Assembly: GCF_023091745.1 (NCBI RefSeq)
Contig: NW_026291808.1
Location: 124,001 to 188,000, forward strand
DNA length: 64,000 nt
Reading direction: 5' to 3'
Origin: Budorcas taxicolor
Lineage: Eukaryota > Chordata > Mammalia > Artiodactyla > Bovidae
In this document: positions 47,299-59,529 of the stretch, piece after piece
Layout: each line of letters begins with the position of its first letter
Position numbering within the stretch: position 1 is the first letter of the stretch
Notes under the pieces: generated by a model
What the model was told of the DNA's origin: nothing
Databases searched by the model: none
The model's input: the letters and a program-made list of their open reading frames with translations, nothing else
Translations under genes and position numbers: made by a program

Positions 47299-48114
47299 AT
47301 GCGACGGGAACGCCGGGAACTCTTTCCCGAGGAAGCAGGGAAAGGATCCCTCATCTCGAGCTACGAGGCGGAAACGGGGCTCCTCTGGATGTGGGCGGGA
47401 CCCTCGTGATTCCTCTCGAGTGGAGACGGGTATGTCGGGGAACTTCTTGATTTGCACCAAGGGTGTGAAGGAGCCTTTCAAAGTTCCAGAGGGGAGGTGT
47501 GATCAGCCTCTAGACATCTCAGCGGAAATGGGCCTCATCTCGCCTGGAGGGGAGAACCTCCTGGATTTTCTCGAGTTGCGGCAGGTCTTCTCGAGTTACG
47601 ACGGGGACCTCAGGGACCCGCTCTTGTGGCCTCAGGAAAGGCCAGTCCCCATGCGAGTTGCTAGGGGACCTCTCGGGATTCCTCTCCCGTCCATGCCGGG
47701 ACCTCAGTCCTTGTGTGGAGTCGGGGCCGGAACCTGAGGATTCCTCTCCAGTGTTGCCATGGATCTTGGGGTGCTTCTGAGTCTCCCCAGGGGAGTCAGG
47801 CCTCGTCTCGAGTGGGGGCATGCACGTGCGCTTTCCTCCCGAGCTGCAGCAGTAGTGTCACGCTTCCTGTCACGTGGATCAAGGGATCTGTGGCTTTCCC
47901 TCGAGGCTGTCCCTCGAGGCTTTCCCACGAGGCTTTCCCACAGGGCTGTGCCACGTGCCACCTTGGTGTGAGTCGATCATCGGCGTGAAAGACGAGCCGG
48001 TGAAGGGAAAAGAGGTTCCTCTGGAATGGACTGAGACATCTGGGGGACTCTTGGAATGGTGGCACGACCCTGGAGTTCCTCTCGCCGTTCCTGTTGAGAG
48101 GGCCTCCTCTTGAG
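47299..48114 (+). repeat. Monomer 59 (class a), 816 bp
   Basis: Class a with CCGAGGAAGC at its start. CGATCATCGG near 47975 is private. Confidence 0.9.
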
Positions 48115-48929
48115 ATGCGACGGGAACGCCGGGAACTCTTTCCCGACGAAGCAGGGAAAGGATCCCTCATCTCGAGCTACGAGGCGGAAACGGGGCTCCT
48201 CTGGATGTGGGCGGGACCCTCGTGATTCCTCTCGAGTGGAGACGGGTATGTCGGGGAACTTCTTGATTTGCACCAAGGGTGTGAAGGAGCCTTTCGAAGT
48301 TCCAGAGGTGAGGTGTGATCAGCCTCGAGACGCCTCAGCGGAAATGGGCCTCATCTCGCCTTAGGGGAGAACCTCCTGGATTTTCTCGAGTTGCGGAAGG
48401 TCTTCTCGAGTTACGACGGGGACCTCAGGGACCCGCTCTGGTGGCCTCAGGAAAGGCCAGTCCCCATGCGAGTTGCTAGGGGACCTCTCGGGATTCCTCT
48501 CCCGTCCATGCCGGGGCCTCAGTCCTTGTGTGGAGTCGGGGCCGGAACCTGAGGATTCCTCTTCAGTGTTGCCATGGATCTTGGGGTGCTTCTGAGTCTC
48601 CCCAGGGGAGTCAGGCCTCGTCTCGAGTGGGGGCATGCACGTGCGCTTTCCTCCCGAGCTGCAGCAGTAGTGTCACGCTTCCTGTCACGTGGATCAAGGG
48701 ATCTGTGGCTTTCCCTCGAGCCTGTCCCTCGAGGCTTTCCCACGAGGCTTTCCCACAGGGCTGTGCCACGTGCCACCTTGGTGTGAGTCGATCCTCGGCG
48801 TGAAAGACGAGCCGGTGAAAGGAAAAGAGGTTCCTCTGGAATGGACTGAGACATCTGGGGGACTCTTGGAATGGTGGCACGACCCTGGAGTTCCTCTCGC
48901 CGTTCCTGTTGAGAGGGCCTCCTCTTGAG
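48115..48929 (+). repeat. Monomer 60 (class b), 815 bp
   Basis: It has GTGAAAGG but GTGGAGTCGG instead of GTGGATTCGG. CCTCTTCAGTG near 48558 is private. Confidence 0.9.
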
Positions 48930-49745
48930 ATGCGACGGGAACGCTGTGAACTCTTTCCCGAGGAAGCAGGGAAAGGATCCCTCATCTCGAGCTACGAGGC
49001 GGAAACGGGACTCCTCTGGATGTGGGCGGGACCCTCGTGATTCCTCTCGAGTGGAGACGGCTCGGTCGGGGAACTTCTTGATTTGCACCAAGGGTGTGAA
49101 GGAACCTTTCGAAGTTCCAGAGGTGAGGTGGGATCAGCCTCGAGACGCCTCAGCGGAAATGGGCCTCATCTCGCCTGGAGGGGAGAACCTCCTGGATTTT
49201 CTCGAGTTGCGGCAGGTCTTCTCGAGTTACGACGGGGACCTCAGGGACCCGCTCTGGTGGCCTCAGGAAAGGCCAGTCCCCATGCGAGTTGCTAGGGGAC
49301 CTCTCGGGATTCCTCTCCCGTCCATGCCGGGGCCTCAGTCCTTGTGTGGAGTCGGGGCCGGAACCTGAGGATTCCTCTCCAGTGTTGCCATGGATCTTGG
49401 GGTGCTTCTGAGTCTCCCCAGGGGAGTCAGGCCTCGTCTCGAGTGGGGGCATGCACGTGCGTTTTCCTCCCGAGCTGCAGCAGTAGTGTCACACTTCCTG
49501 TCACGTGGATCAAGGGATCTGTGGCTTTCCCTCGAGCCTGTCCCTCGAGGCTTTCCCACGAGGCTTTCCCACAGGGCTGTGCCACGTGCCACCTTGGTGT
49601 GAGTCGATCCTCGGCGTGAAAGACGAGCCGGTGAAGGGAAAAGAGGTTCCTCTGGAATGGACTGAGACATCTGGGGGACTCTTGGAATGGTGGCACGACC
49701 CTGGAGTTCCTCTCGCCGTTCCTGTTGAGAGGGCCTCCTCTTGAG
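48930..49745 (+). repeat. Monomer 61 (class c), 816 bp
   Basis: It has GGCTCGGTCGG, GTGGGATCAG, GTGCGTTTTCC and CACACTTCC. GAAGGAACC near 49098 is private. Confidence 0.9.
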
Positions 49746-50560
49746 ATGCGACGGGAACGCCGGGAACTCTTTCCCGACGAAGCAGGGAAAGGATCCCTCA
49801 TCTCGAGCTACGAGGCGGAAACGGGGCTCCTCTGGATGTGGGCGGGACCCACGTGATTCCTCTCGAGTGGAGACGGGTATGTCGGGGAACTTCTTGATTT
49901 GCACCAAGGGTGTGAAGGAGCCTTTCGAAGTTCCAGAGGTGAGGTGTGATCAGCCTCGAGACGCCTCAGCGGAAATGGGCCTCATCTCGCCTTAGGGGAG
50001 AACCTCCTGGATTTTCTCGAGTTGCGGAAGGTCTTCTCGAGTTACGACGGGGACCTCAGGGACCCGCTCTGGTGGCCTCAGGAAAGGCCAGTCCCCATGC
50101 GAGTTGCTAGGGGACCTCTCGGGATTCCTCTCCCGTCCATGCCGGGGCCTCAGTCCTTGTGTGGAGTCGGGGCCGGAACCTGAGGATTCCTCTCCAGTGT
50201 TGCCATGGATCTTGGGGTGCTTCTGAGTCTCCCCAGGGGAGTCAGGCCTCGTCTCGAGTGGGGGCATGCACGTGCGCTTTCCTCCCGAGCTGCAGCAGTA
50301 GTGTCACGCTTCCTGTCACATGGATCAAGGGATCTGTGGCTTTCCCTCGAGCCTGTCCCTCGAGGCTTTCCCACGAGGCTTTCCCACAGGGCTGTGCCAC
50401 GTGCCACCTTGGTGTGAGTCGATCCTCGGCGTGAAAGACGAGCCGGTGAAGGGAAAAGAGGTTCCTCTGGAATGGACTGAGACATCTGGGGGACTCTTGG
50501 AATGGTGGCACGACCCTGGAGTTCCTCTCGCCGTTCCTGTTGAGAGGGCCTCCTCTTGAG
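49746..50560 (+). repeat. Monomer 62 (d position), 815 bp
   Basis: It has AACGCC instead of AAGGCC. GGGACCCACGTG near 49845 and GTCACATGG near 50315 are private. Confidence 0.88.
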
Positions 50561-51375
50561 ATGCGACGGGAACGCTGTGAACTCTTTCCCGAGGAAGCAG
50601 GGAAAGGATCCCTCATCTCGAGCTACGAGGCGGAAACGGGGCTCCTCTGGATGTGGGCGGGACCCTCGTGATTCCTCTCGAGTGGAGACGGGTATGTCGG
50701 GGAACTTCTTGATTTGCACCAAGGGTGTGAAGGAGCCTTTCGAAGTTTCAGAGGTGAGGTGTGATCAGCCTCGAGACGCCTCAGCGGAAATGGGCCTCAT
50801 CTCGCCTTAGGGGAGAACCTCCTGGATTTTCTCGAGTTGCGGCAGGTCTTCTCGAGTTACGACGGGGACCTCAGGGACCCGCTCTGGTGGCCTCAGGAAA
50901 GGCCAGTCCCCATGCGAGTTGCTAGGGGACCTCTCGGGATTCCTCTCCCGTCCATGCCGGGGCCTCAGTCCTTGTGTGGAGTCGGGGCCGGAACCTGAGG
51001 ATTCCTCTCCAGTGTTGCCATGGATCTTGGGGTGCTTCTGAGTCTCCCCAGGGGAGTCAGGCCTCGTCTCGAGTGGGGGCATGCACGTGCGCTTTCCTCC
51101 CGAGCTGCAGCAGTAGTGTCACGCTTCCTGTCACGTGGATCAAGGGATCTGTGGCTTTCCCTCGAGGCTGTCCCTCGAGGCTTTCCCACGAGGCTTTCCC
51201 ACAGGGCTGTGCCACGTGCCACCTTGGTGTGAGTCGATCCTCGGCGTGAAAGACGAGCCGGTGAAGGGAAAAGAGTTTCCTCTGGAATGGACTGAGACAT
51301 CTGGGGGACTCTTGGAATGGTGGCACGACCCTGGAGTTCCTCTCGCCGTTCCTGTTGAGAGGGCCTCCTCTTGAG
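50561..51375 (+). repeat. Monomer 63 (class e), 815 bp
   Basis: Class e with GCGGCAGG. AAAAGAGTTTCC near 51270 is private. Confidence 0.9.
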
Positions 51376-52191
51376 ATGCGACGGGAACGCCGGGAACTCT
51401 TTCCCGACGAAGCAGGGAAAGGATCCCTCATCTCGAGCTACGAGGCGGAAACGGGGCTCCTCTGGATGTGGGCGGGACCCTCGTGATTCCTCTCGAGTGG
51501 AGACGGGTATGTCGGGGAACTTCTTGATTTGCACCAAGGGTGTGAAGGAGCCTTTCAAAGTTCCAGAGGGGAGGTGTGATCAGCCTCTAGACATCTCAGC
51601 GGAAATGGGCCTCATCTCGCCTGGAGGGGAGAACCTCCTGGATTTTCTCGAGTTGCGGCAGGTCTTCTCGAGTTACGACGGGGACCTCAGGGACCCGCTC
51701 TTGTGGCCTCAGGAAAGGCCAGTCCCCATGCGAGTTGCTAGGGGACCTCTCGGGATTCCTCTCCCGTCCATGCCGGGACCTCAGTCCTTGTGTGGAGTCG
51801 GGGCCGGAACCTGAGGATTCCTCTCCAGTGTTGCCATAGATCTTGGGGTGCTTCTGAGTCTCCCCAGGGGAGTCAGGCCTCGTCTCGAGTGGGGGCATGC
51901 ACGTGCGCTTTCCTCCCGAGCTGCAGCAGTAGTGTCACGCTTCCTGTCACGTGGATCAAGGGATCTGTGGCTTTCCCTCGAGGCTGTCCCTCGAGGCTTT
52001 CCCACGAGGCTTTCCCACAGGGCTGTGCCACGTGCCACCTTGGTGTGAGTCGATCCTCGGCGTGAAAGACGAGCCGGTGAAGGGAAAAGAGGTTCCTCTG
52101 GAATGGACTGAGACATCTGGGGGACTCTTGGAATGGTGGCACGACCCTGGAGTTCCTCTCGCCGTTCCTGTTGAGAGGGCCTCCTCTTGAG
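51376..52191 (+). repeat. Monomer 64 (class a), 816 bp
   Basis: Class a with CCATAG at 51834-51839, shared with monomer 72. Confidence 0.9.
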
Positions 52192-53006
52192 ATGCGACGG
52201 GAACGCCGGGAACTCTTTCCCGACGAAGCAGGGAAAGGATCCCTCATCTCGAGCTACGAGGCGGAAACGGGGCTCCTCTGGATGTGGGCGGGACCCTCGT
52301 GATTCCTCTCGAGTGGAGACGGGTATGTCGGGGAACTTCTTGATTTGCACCAAGGGTGTGAAGGAGCCTTTCGAAGTTCCAGAGGTGAGGTGTGATCAGC
52401 CTCGAGACGCCTCAGCGGAAATGGGCCTCATCTCGCCTTAGGGGAGAACCTCCTGGATTTTCTCGAGTTGCGGAAGGTCTTCTCGAGTTACGACGGGGAC
52501 CTCAGGGACCCGCTCTGGTGGCCTCAGGAAAGGCCAGTCCCCATGCGAGTTGCTAGGGGACCTCTCGGGATTCCTCTCCCGTCCATGCCGGGGCCTCAGT
52601 CCTTGTGTGGAGTCGGGGCCGGAACCTGAGGATTCCTCTCCAGTGTTGCCATGGATCTTGGGGTGCTTCTGAGTCTCCCCAGGGGAGTCAGGCCTCGTCT
52701 CGAGTGGGGGCATGCACGTGCGCTTTCCTCCCGAGCTGCAGCAGTAGTGTCACGCTTCCTGTCACGTGGATCAAGGGATCTGTGGCTTTCCCTCGAGCCT
52801 GTCCCTCGAGGCTTTCCCACGAGGCTTTCCCACAGGGCTGTGCCACGTGCCACCTTGGTGTGAGTCGATCCTCGGCGTGAAAGACGAGCCGGTGAAAGGA
52901 AAAGAGGTTCCTCTGGAATGGACTGAGACATCTGGGGGACTCTTGGAATGGTGGCACGACCCTGGAGTTCCTCTCGCCGTTCCTGTTGAGAGGGCCTCCT
53001 CTTGAG
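52192..53006 (+). repeat. Monomer 65 (class b), 815 bp
   Basis: It has CCTTAGGGG, GTGGAGTCGG and GTGAAAGG. Confidence 0.9.
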
Positions 53007-53822
53007 ATGCGACGGGAACGCTGTGAACTCTTTCCCGAGGAAGCAGGGAAAGGATCCCTCATCTCGAGCTACGAGGCGGAAACGGGGCTCCTCTGGATGT
53101 GGGCGGGACCCTCGTGATTCCTCTCGAGTGGAGACGGGTATGTCGGGGAACTTCTTGATTTGCACCAAGGGTGTGAAGGAGCCTTTCGAAGTTCCAGAGG
53201 TGAGGTGGGATCAGCCTCGAGACGCCTCAGCGGAAATGGGCCTCATCTCGCCTGGAGGGGAGAACCTCCTGGATTTTCTCGAGTTGCGGCAGGTCTTCTC
53301 GAGTTACGACGGGGACCTCAGGGACCCGCTCTGGTGGCCTCAGGAAAGGCCAGTCCCCATGCGAGTTGCTAGGGGACCTCTCGGGATTCCTCTCCCGTCC
53401 ATGCCGGGGCCTCAGTCCTTGTGTGGAGTCGGGGCCGGAACCTGAGGATTCCTCTCCAGTGTTGCCATGGATCTTGGGGTGCTTCTGAGTCTCCCCAGGG
53501 GAGTCAGGCCTCGTCTCGAGTGGGGGCATGCACGTGCGTTTTCCTCCCGAGCTGCAGCAGTAGTGTCACACTTCCTGTCACGTGGATCAAGGGATCTGTG
53601 GCTTTCCCTCGAGCCTGTCCCTCGAGGCTTTCCCACGAGGCTTTCCCACAGGGCTGTGCCACGTGCCACCTTGGTGTGAGTCGATCCTCGGCGTGAAAGA
53701 CGAGCCGGTGAAGGGAAAAGAGGTTCCTCTGGAATGGACTGAGACATCTGGGGGACTCTTGGAATGGTGGCACGACCCTGGAGTTCCTCTCGCCGTTCCT
53801 GTTGAGAGGGCCTCCTCTTGAG
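53007..53822 (+). repeat. Monomer 66 (class c), 816 bp
   Basis: Class c with GGTATGTCGG instead of GGCTCGGTCGG, as in monomer 74. It has GTGCGTTTTCC and CACACTTCC. Confidence 0.9.
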
Positions 53823-54637
53823 TTGCGACGGGAAGGCCGGGAACTCTTTCCCGACGAAGCAGGGAAAGGATCCCTCATCTCGAGCTACGAGGCGGAAACG
53901 GGGCTCCTCTGGATGTGGGCGGGACCCTCGTGATTCCTCTCGAGTGGAGACGGGTATGTCGGGGAACTTCTTGATTTGCACCAAGGGTGTGAAGGAGCCT
54001 TTCGAAGTTCCAGAGGTGAGGTGTGATCAGCCTCGAGACGCCTCAGCGGAAATGGGCCTCATCTCGCCTTAGGGGAGAACCTCCTGGATTTTCTCGAGTT
54101 GCGGAAGGTCTTCTCGAGTTACGACGGGGACCTCAGGGACCCGCTCTGGTGGCCTCAGGAAAGGCCAGTCCCCATGCGAGTTGCTAGGGGACCTCTCGGG
54201 ATTCCTCTCCCGTCCATGCCGGGGCCTCAGTCCTTGTGTGGAGTCGGGGCCGGAACCTGAGGATTCCTCTCCAGTGTTGCCATGGATCTTGGGGTGCTTC
54301 TGAGTCTCCCCAGGGGAGTCAGGCCTCGTCTCGAGTGGGGGCATGCACGTGCGCTTTCCTCCCGAGCTGCAGCAGTAGTGTCACGCTTCCTGTCACGTGG
54401 ATCAAGGGATCTGTGGCTTTCCCTCGAGGCTGTCCCTCGAGGCTTTCCCACGAGGCTTTCCCACAGGGCTGTGCCACGTGCCACCTTGGTGTGAGTCGAT
54501 CCTCGGCGTGAAAGACGAGCCGGTGAAGGGAAAAGAGGTTCCTCTGGAATGGACTGAGACATCTGGGGGACTCTTGGAATGGTGGCACGACCCTGGAGTT
54601 CCTCTCGCCGTTCCTGTTGAGAGGGCCTCCTCTTGAG
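53823..54637 (+). repeat. Monomer 67 (class d), 815 bp
   Basis: It begins TTGCGACGGG rather than ATGCGACGGG, a private change, with GGGAAGGCC. Confidence 0.9.
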
Positions 54638-55452
54638 ATGCGACGGGAACGCTGTGAACTCTTTCCCGAGGAAGCAGGGAAAGGATCCCTCATCTCGAGC
54701 TACGAGGCGGAAACGGGGCTCCTCTGGATGTGGGCGGGACCCTCGTGATTCCTCTCGAGTGGAGACGGGTATGTCGGGGAACTTCTTGATTTGCACCAAG
54801 GGTGTGAAGGAGCCTTTCGAAGTTTCAGAGGTGAGGTGTGATCAGCCTCGAGACGCCTCAGCGGAAATGGGCCTCATCTCGCCTTAGGGGAGAACCTCCT
54901 GGATTTTCTCGAGTTGCGGAAGGTCTTCTCGAGTTACGACGGGGACCTCAGGGACCCGCTCTGGTGGCCTCAGGAAAGGCCAGTCCCCATGCGAGTTGCT
55001 AGGGGACCTCTCGGGATTCCTCTCCCGTCCATGCCGGGGCCTCAGTCCTTGTGTGGAGTCGGGGCCGGAACCTGAGGATTCCTCTCCAGTGTTGCCATGG
55101 ATCTTGGGGTGCTTCTGAGTCTCCCCAGGGGAGTCAGGCCTCGTCTCGAGTGGGGGCATGCACGTGCGCTTTCCTCCCGAGCTGCAGCAGTAGTGTCACG
55201 CTTCCTGTCACGTGGATCAAGGGATCTGTGGCTTTCCCTCGAGGCTGTCCCTCGAGGCTTTCCCACGAGGCTTTCCCACAGGGCTGTGCCACGTGCCACC
55301 TTGGTGTGAGTCGATCCTCGGCGTGAAAGACGAGCCGGTGAAGGGAAAAGAGGTTCCTCTGGAATGGACTGAGACATCTGGGGGACTCTTGGAATGGTGG
55401 CACGACCCTGGAGTTCCTCTCGCCGTTCCTGTTGAGAGGGCCTCCTCTTGAG
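54638..55452 (+). repeat. Monomer 68 (class e), 815 bp
   Basis: Class e with GCGGAAGG. The tail has CCTCGAGGC rather than CCTCGAGCC. Confidence 0.9.
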
Positions 55453-56267
55453 ATGCGACGGGAAGGCCGGGAACTCTTTCCCGACGAAGCAGGGAAAGGA
55501 TCCCTCATCTCGAGCTACGAGGCGGAAACGGGGCTCCTCTGGATGTGGGCGGGACCCTCGTGATTCCTCTCGAGTGGAGACGGGTATGTCGGGGAACTTC
55601 TTGATTTGCACCAAGGGTGTGAAGGAGCCTTTCAAAGTTCCAGAGGGGAGGTGTGATCAGCCTCTAGACATCTCAGCGGAAATGGGCCTCATCTCGCCTT
55701 AGGGGAGAACCTCCTGGATTTTCTCGAGTTGCGGAAGGTCTTCTCGAGTTACGACGGGGACCTCAGGGACCCGCTCTGGTGGCCTCAGGAAAGGCCAGTC
55801 CCCATGCGAGTTGCTAGGGGACCTCTCGGGATTCCTCTCCCGTCCATGCCGGGGCCTCAGTCCTTGTGTGGAGTCGGGGCCGGAACCTGAGGATTCCTCT
55901 CCAGTGTTGCCATGGATCTTGGGGTGCTTCTGAGTCTCCCCAGGGGAGTCAGGCCTCGTCTCGAGTGGGGGCATGCACGTGCGCTTTCCTCCCGAGCTGC
56001 AGCAGTAGTGTCACGCTTCCTGTCACGTGGATCAAGGGATCTGTGGCTTTCCCTCGAGCCTGTCCCTCGAGGCTTTCCCACGAGGCTTTCCCACAGGGCT
56101 GTGCCACGTGCCACCTTGGTGTGAGTCGATCCTCGGCGTGAAAGACGAGCCGGTGAAAGGAAAAGAGGTTCCTCTGGAATGGACTGAGACATCTGGGGGA
56201 CTCTTGGAATGGTGGCACGACCCTGGAGTTCCTCTCGCCGTTCCTGTTGAGAGGGCCTCCTCTTGAG
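55453..56267 (+). repeat. Monomer 69 (a/b hybrid), 815 bp
   Basis: Class a markers lie up to about 55675, then b markers from CCTTAGGGG (about 55697) on. It starts with GGGAAGGCC. Confidence 0.88.
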
Positions 56268-57083
56268 ATGCGACGGGAACGCTGTGAACTCTTTCCCGAG
56301 GAAGCAGGGAAAGGATCCCTCATCTCGAGCTACGAGGCGGAAACGGGGCTCCTCTGGATGTGGGCGGGACCCTCGTGATTCCTCTCGAGTGGAGACGGCT
56401 CGGTCGGGGAACTTCTTGATTTGCACCAAGGGTGTGAAGGAGCCTTTCGAAGTTCCAGAGGTGAGGTGGGATCAGCCTCGAGACGCCTCAGCGGAAATGG
56501 GCCTCATCTCGCCTGGAGGGGAGAACCTCCTGGATTTTCTCGAGTTGCGGCAGGTCTTCTCGAGTTACGACGGGGACCTCAGGGACCCGCTCTGGTGGCC
56601 TCAGGAAAGGCCAGTCCCCATGCGAGTTGCTAGGGGACCTCTCGGGATTCCTCTCCCGTCCATGCCGGGGCCTCAGTCCTTGTGTGGAGTCGGGGCCGGA
56701 ACCTGAGGATTCCTCTCCAGTGTTGCCATGGATCTTGGGGTGCTTCTGAGTCTCCCCAGGGGAGTCAGGCCTCGTCTCGAGTGGGGGCATGCACGTGCGT
56801 TTTCCTCCCGAGCTGCAGCAGTAGTGTCACACTTCCTGTCACGTGGATCAAGGGATCTGTGGCTTTCCCTCGAGCCTGACCATCGAGGCTTTCCCACGAG
56901 GCTTTCCCACAGGGCTGTGCCACGTGCCACCTTGGTGTGAGTCGATCCTCGGCGTGAAAGACGAGCCGGTGAAGGGAAAAGAGGTTCCTCTGGAATGGAC
57001 TGAGACATCTGGGGGACTCTTGGAATGGTGGCACGACCCTGGAGTTCCTCTCGCCGTTCCTGTTGAGAGGGCCTCCTCTTGAG
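56268..57083 (+). repeat. Monomer 70 (class c), 816 bp
   Basis: Class c with the private CCTGACCATCG near 56876, shared only with monomer 77. Confidence 0.9.
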
Positions 57084-57898
57084 ATGCGACGGGAAGGCCG
57101 GGAACTCTTTCCCGACGAAGCAGGGAAAGGATCCCTCATCTCGAGCTACGAGGCGGAAACGGGGCTCCTCTGGATGTGGGCGGGACCCTCGTGATTCCTC
57201 TCGAGTGGAGACGGGTATGTCGGGGAACTTCTTGATTTGCACCAAGGGTGTGAAGGAGCCTTTCGAAGTTCCAGAGGTGAGGTGTGATCAGCCTCGAGAC
57301 GCCTCAGCGGAAATGGGCCTCATCTCGCCTTAGGGGAGAACCTCCTGGATTTTCTCGAGTTGCGGAAGGTCTTCTCGAGTTACGACGGGGACCTCAGGGA
57401 CCCGCTCTGGTGGCCTCAGGAAAGGCCAGTCCCCATGCGAGTTGCTAGGGGACCTCTCGGGATTCCTCTCCCGTCCATGCCGGGGCCTCAGTCCTTGTGT
57501 GGAGTCGGGGCCGGAACCTGAGGATTCCTCTCCAGTGTTGCCATGGATCTTGGGGTGCTTCTGAGTCTCCCCAGGGGAGTCAGGCCTCGTCTCGAGTGGG
57601 GGCATGCACGTGCGCTTTCCTCCCGAGCTGCAGCAGTAGTGTCACGCTTCCTGTCACGTGGATCAAGGGATCTGTGGCTTTCCCTCGAGCCTGTCCCTCG
57701 AGGCTTTCCCACGAGGCTTTCCCACAGGGCTGTGCCACGTGCCACCTTGGTGTGAGTCGATCCTCGGCGTGAAAGACGAGCCGGTGAAGGGAAAAGAGGT
57801 TCCTCTGGAATGGACTGAGACATCTGGGGGACTCTTGGAATGGTGGCACGACCCTGGAGTTCCTCTCGCCGTTCCTGTTGAGAGGGCCTCCTCTTGAG
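57084..57898 (+). repeat. Monomer 71 (d/e hybrid), 815 bp
   Basis: d start (GGGAAGGCC, GAGGTGAGG) and e tail (CCTCGAGCC). Confidence 0.82.
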
Positions 57899-58714
57899 AT
57901 GCGACGGGAACGCCGGGAACTCTTTCCCGACGAAGCAGGGAAAGGATCCCTCATCTCGAGCTACGAGGCGGAAACGGGGCTCCTCTGGATGTGGGCGGGA
58001 CCCTCGTGATTCCTCTCGAGTGGAGACGGGTATGTCGGGGAACTTCTTGATTTGCACCAAGGGTGTGAAGGAGCCTTTCAAAGTTCCAGAGGGGAGGTGT
58101 GATCAGCCTCTAGACATCTCAGCGGAAATGGGCCTCATCTCGCCTGGAGGGGAGAACCTCCTGGATTTTCTCGAGTTGCGGCAGGTCTTCTCGAGTTACG
58201 ACGGGGACCTCAGGGACCCGCTCTTGTGGCCTCAGGAAAGGCCAGTCCCCATGCGAGTTGCTAGGGGACCTCTCGGGATTCCTCTCCCGTCCATGCCGGG
58301 ACCTCAGTCCTTGTGTGGAGTCGGGGCCGGAACCTGAGGATTCCTCTCCAGTGTTGCCATAGATCTTGGGGTGCTTCTGAGTCTCCCCAGGGGAGTCAGG
58401 CCTCGTCTCGAGTGGGGGCATGCACGTGCGCTTTCCTCCCGAGCTGCAGCAGTAGTGTCACGCTTCCTGTCACGTGGATCAAGGGATCTGTGGCTTTCCC
58501 TCGAGGCTGTCCCTCGAGGCTTTCCCACGAGGCTTTCCCACAGGGCTGTGCCACGTGCCACCTTGGTGTGAGTCGATCCTCGGCGTGAAAGACGAGCCGG
58601 TGAAGGGAAAAGAGGTTCCTCTGGAATGGACTGAGACATCTGGGGGACTCTTGGAATGGTGGCACGACCCTGGAGTTCCTCTCGCCGTTCCTGTTGAGAG
58701 GGCCTCCTCTTGAG
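57899..58714 (+). repeat. Monomer 72 (class a), 816 bp
   Basis: Partner of monomer 64 at 6523 bp, with CCATAG at 58357-58362. Confidence 0.9.
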
Positions 58715-59529
58715 ATGCGACGGGAACGCCGGGAACTCTTTCCCGACGAAGCAGGGAAAGGATCCCTCATCTCGAGCTACGAGGCGGAAACGGGGCTCCT
58801 CTGGATGTGGGCGGGACCCTCGTGATTCCTCTCGAGTGGAGACGGGTATGTCGGGGAACTTCTTGATTTGCACCAAGGGTGTGAAGGAGCCTTTCGAAGT
58901 TCCAGAGGTGAGGTGTGATCAGCCTCGAGACGCCTCAGCGGAAATGGGCCTCATCTCGCCTTAGGGGAGAACCTCCTGGATTTTCTCGAGTTGCGGAAGG
59001 TCTTCTCGAGTTACGACGGGGACCTCAGGGACCCGCTCTGGTGGCCTCAGGAAAGGCCAGTCCCCATGCGAGTTGCTAGGGGACCTCTCGGGATTCCTCT
59101 CCCGTCCATGCCGGGGCCTCAGTCCTTGTGTGGAGTCGGGGCCGGAACCTGAGGATTCCTCTCCAGTGTTGCCATGGATCTTGGGGTGCTTCTGAGTCTC
59201 CCCAGGGGAGTCAGGCCTCGTCTCGAGTGGGGGCATGCACGTGCGCTTTCCTCCCGAGCTGCAGCAGTAGTGTCACGCTTCCTGTCACGTGGATCAAGGG
59301 ATCTGTGGCTTTCCCTCGAGCCTGTCCCTCGAGGCTTTCCCACGAGGCTTTCCCACAGGGCTGTGCCACGTGCCACCTTGGTGTGAGTCGATCCTCGGCG
59401 TGAAAGACGAGCCGGTGAAAGGAAAAGAGGTTCCTCTGGAATGGACTGAGACATCTGGGGGACTCTTGGAATGGTGGCACGACCCTGGAGTTCCTCTCGC
59501 CGTTCCTGTTGAGAGGGCCTCCTCTTGAG
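58715..59529 (+). repeat. Monomer 73 (class b), 815 bp
   Basis: Partner of monomer 65, with GTGAAAGG. Confidence 0.9.

Larger units (their letters stand above)
47299..51375 (+). repeat. HOR unit copy 5 (a-b-c-d-e, monomers 59-63)
   Basis: Complete unit of 4077 bp. The d-position monomer (62) has AACGCC instead of AAGGCC. It has also lost the middle CACGTG (CACATG at 50317-50322) and gained one at 49850-49855. Confidence 0.88.
51376..55452 (+). repeat. HOR unit copy 6 (a-b-c-d-e, monomers 64-68)
   Basis: Complete unit of 4077 bp. Its a monomer has lost the NcoI-type CCATGG (CCATAG at 51834-51839), and its c monomer keeps GGTATGTCGG instead of GGCTCGGTCGG. Both peculiarities recur in monomers 72 and 74, 6523 bp downstream. 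Confidence 0.88.
55453..57898 (+). repeat. Contracted HOR unit: a/b hybrid, c, d/e hybrid (monomers 69-71)
   Basis: Three monomers (2446 bp) stand for all five classes. Monomer 69 begins as class a (CCTTTCAAAG, CCTCTAGACATC) and switches to class b (CCTTAGGGG, later GTGAAAGG). Monomer 70 is c. Monomer 71 begins as d (GGGAAGGCC, GAGGTGAGG) and ends with the e-type CCTCGAGCCT tail followed by class a. Two in-register deletions between neighbouring classes explain this. Confidence 0.82.
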
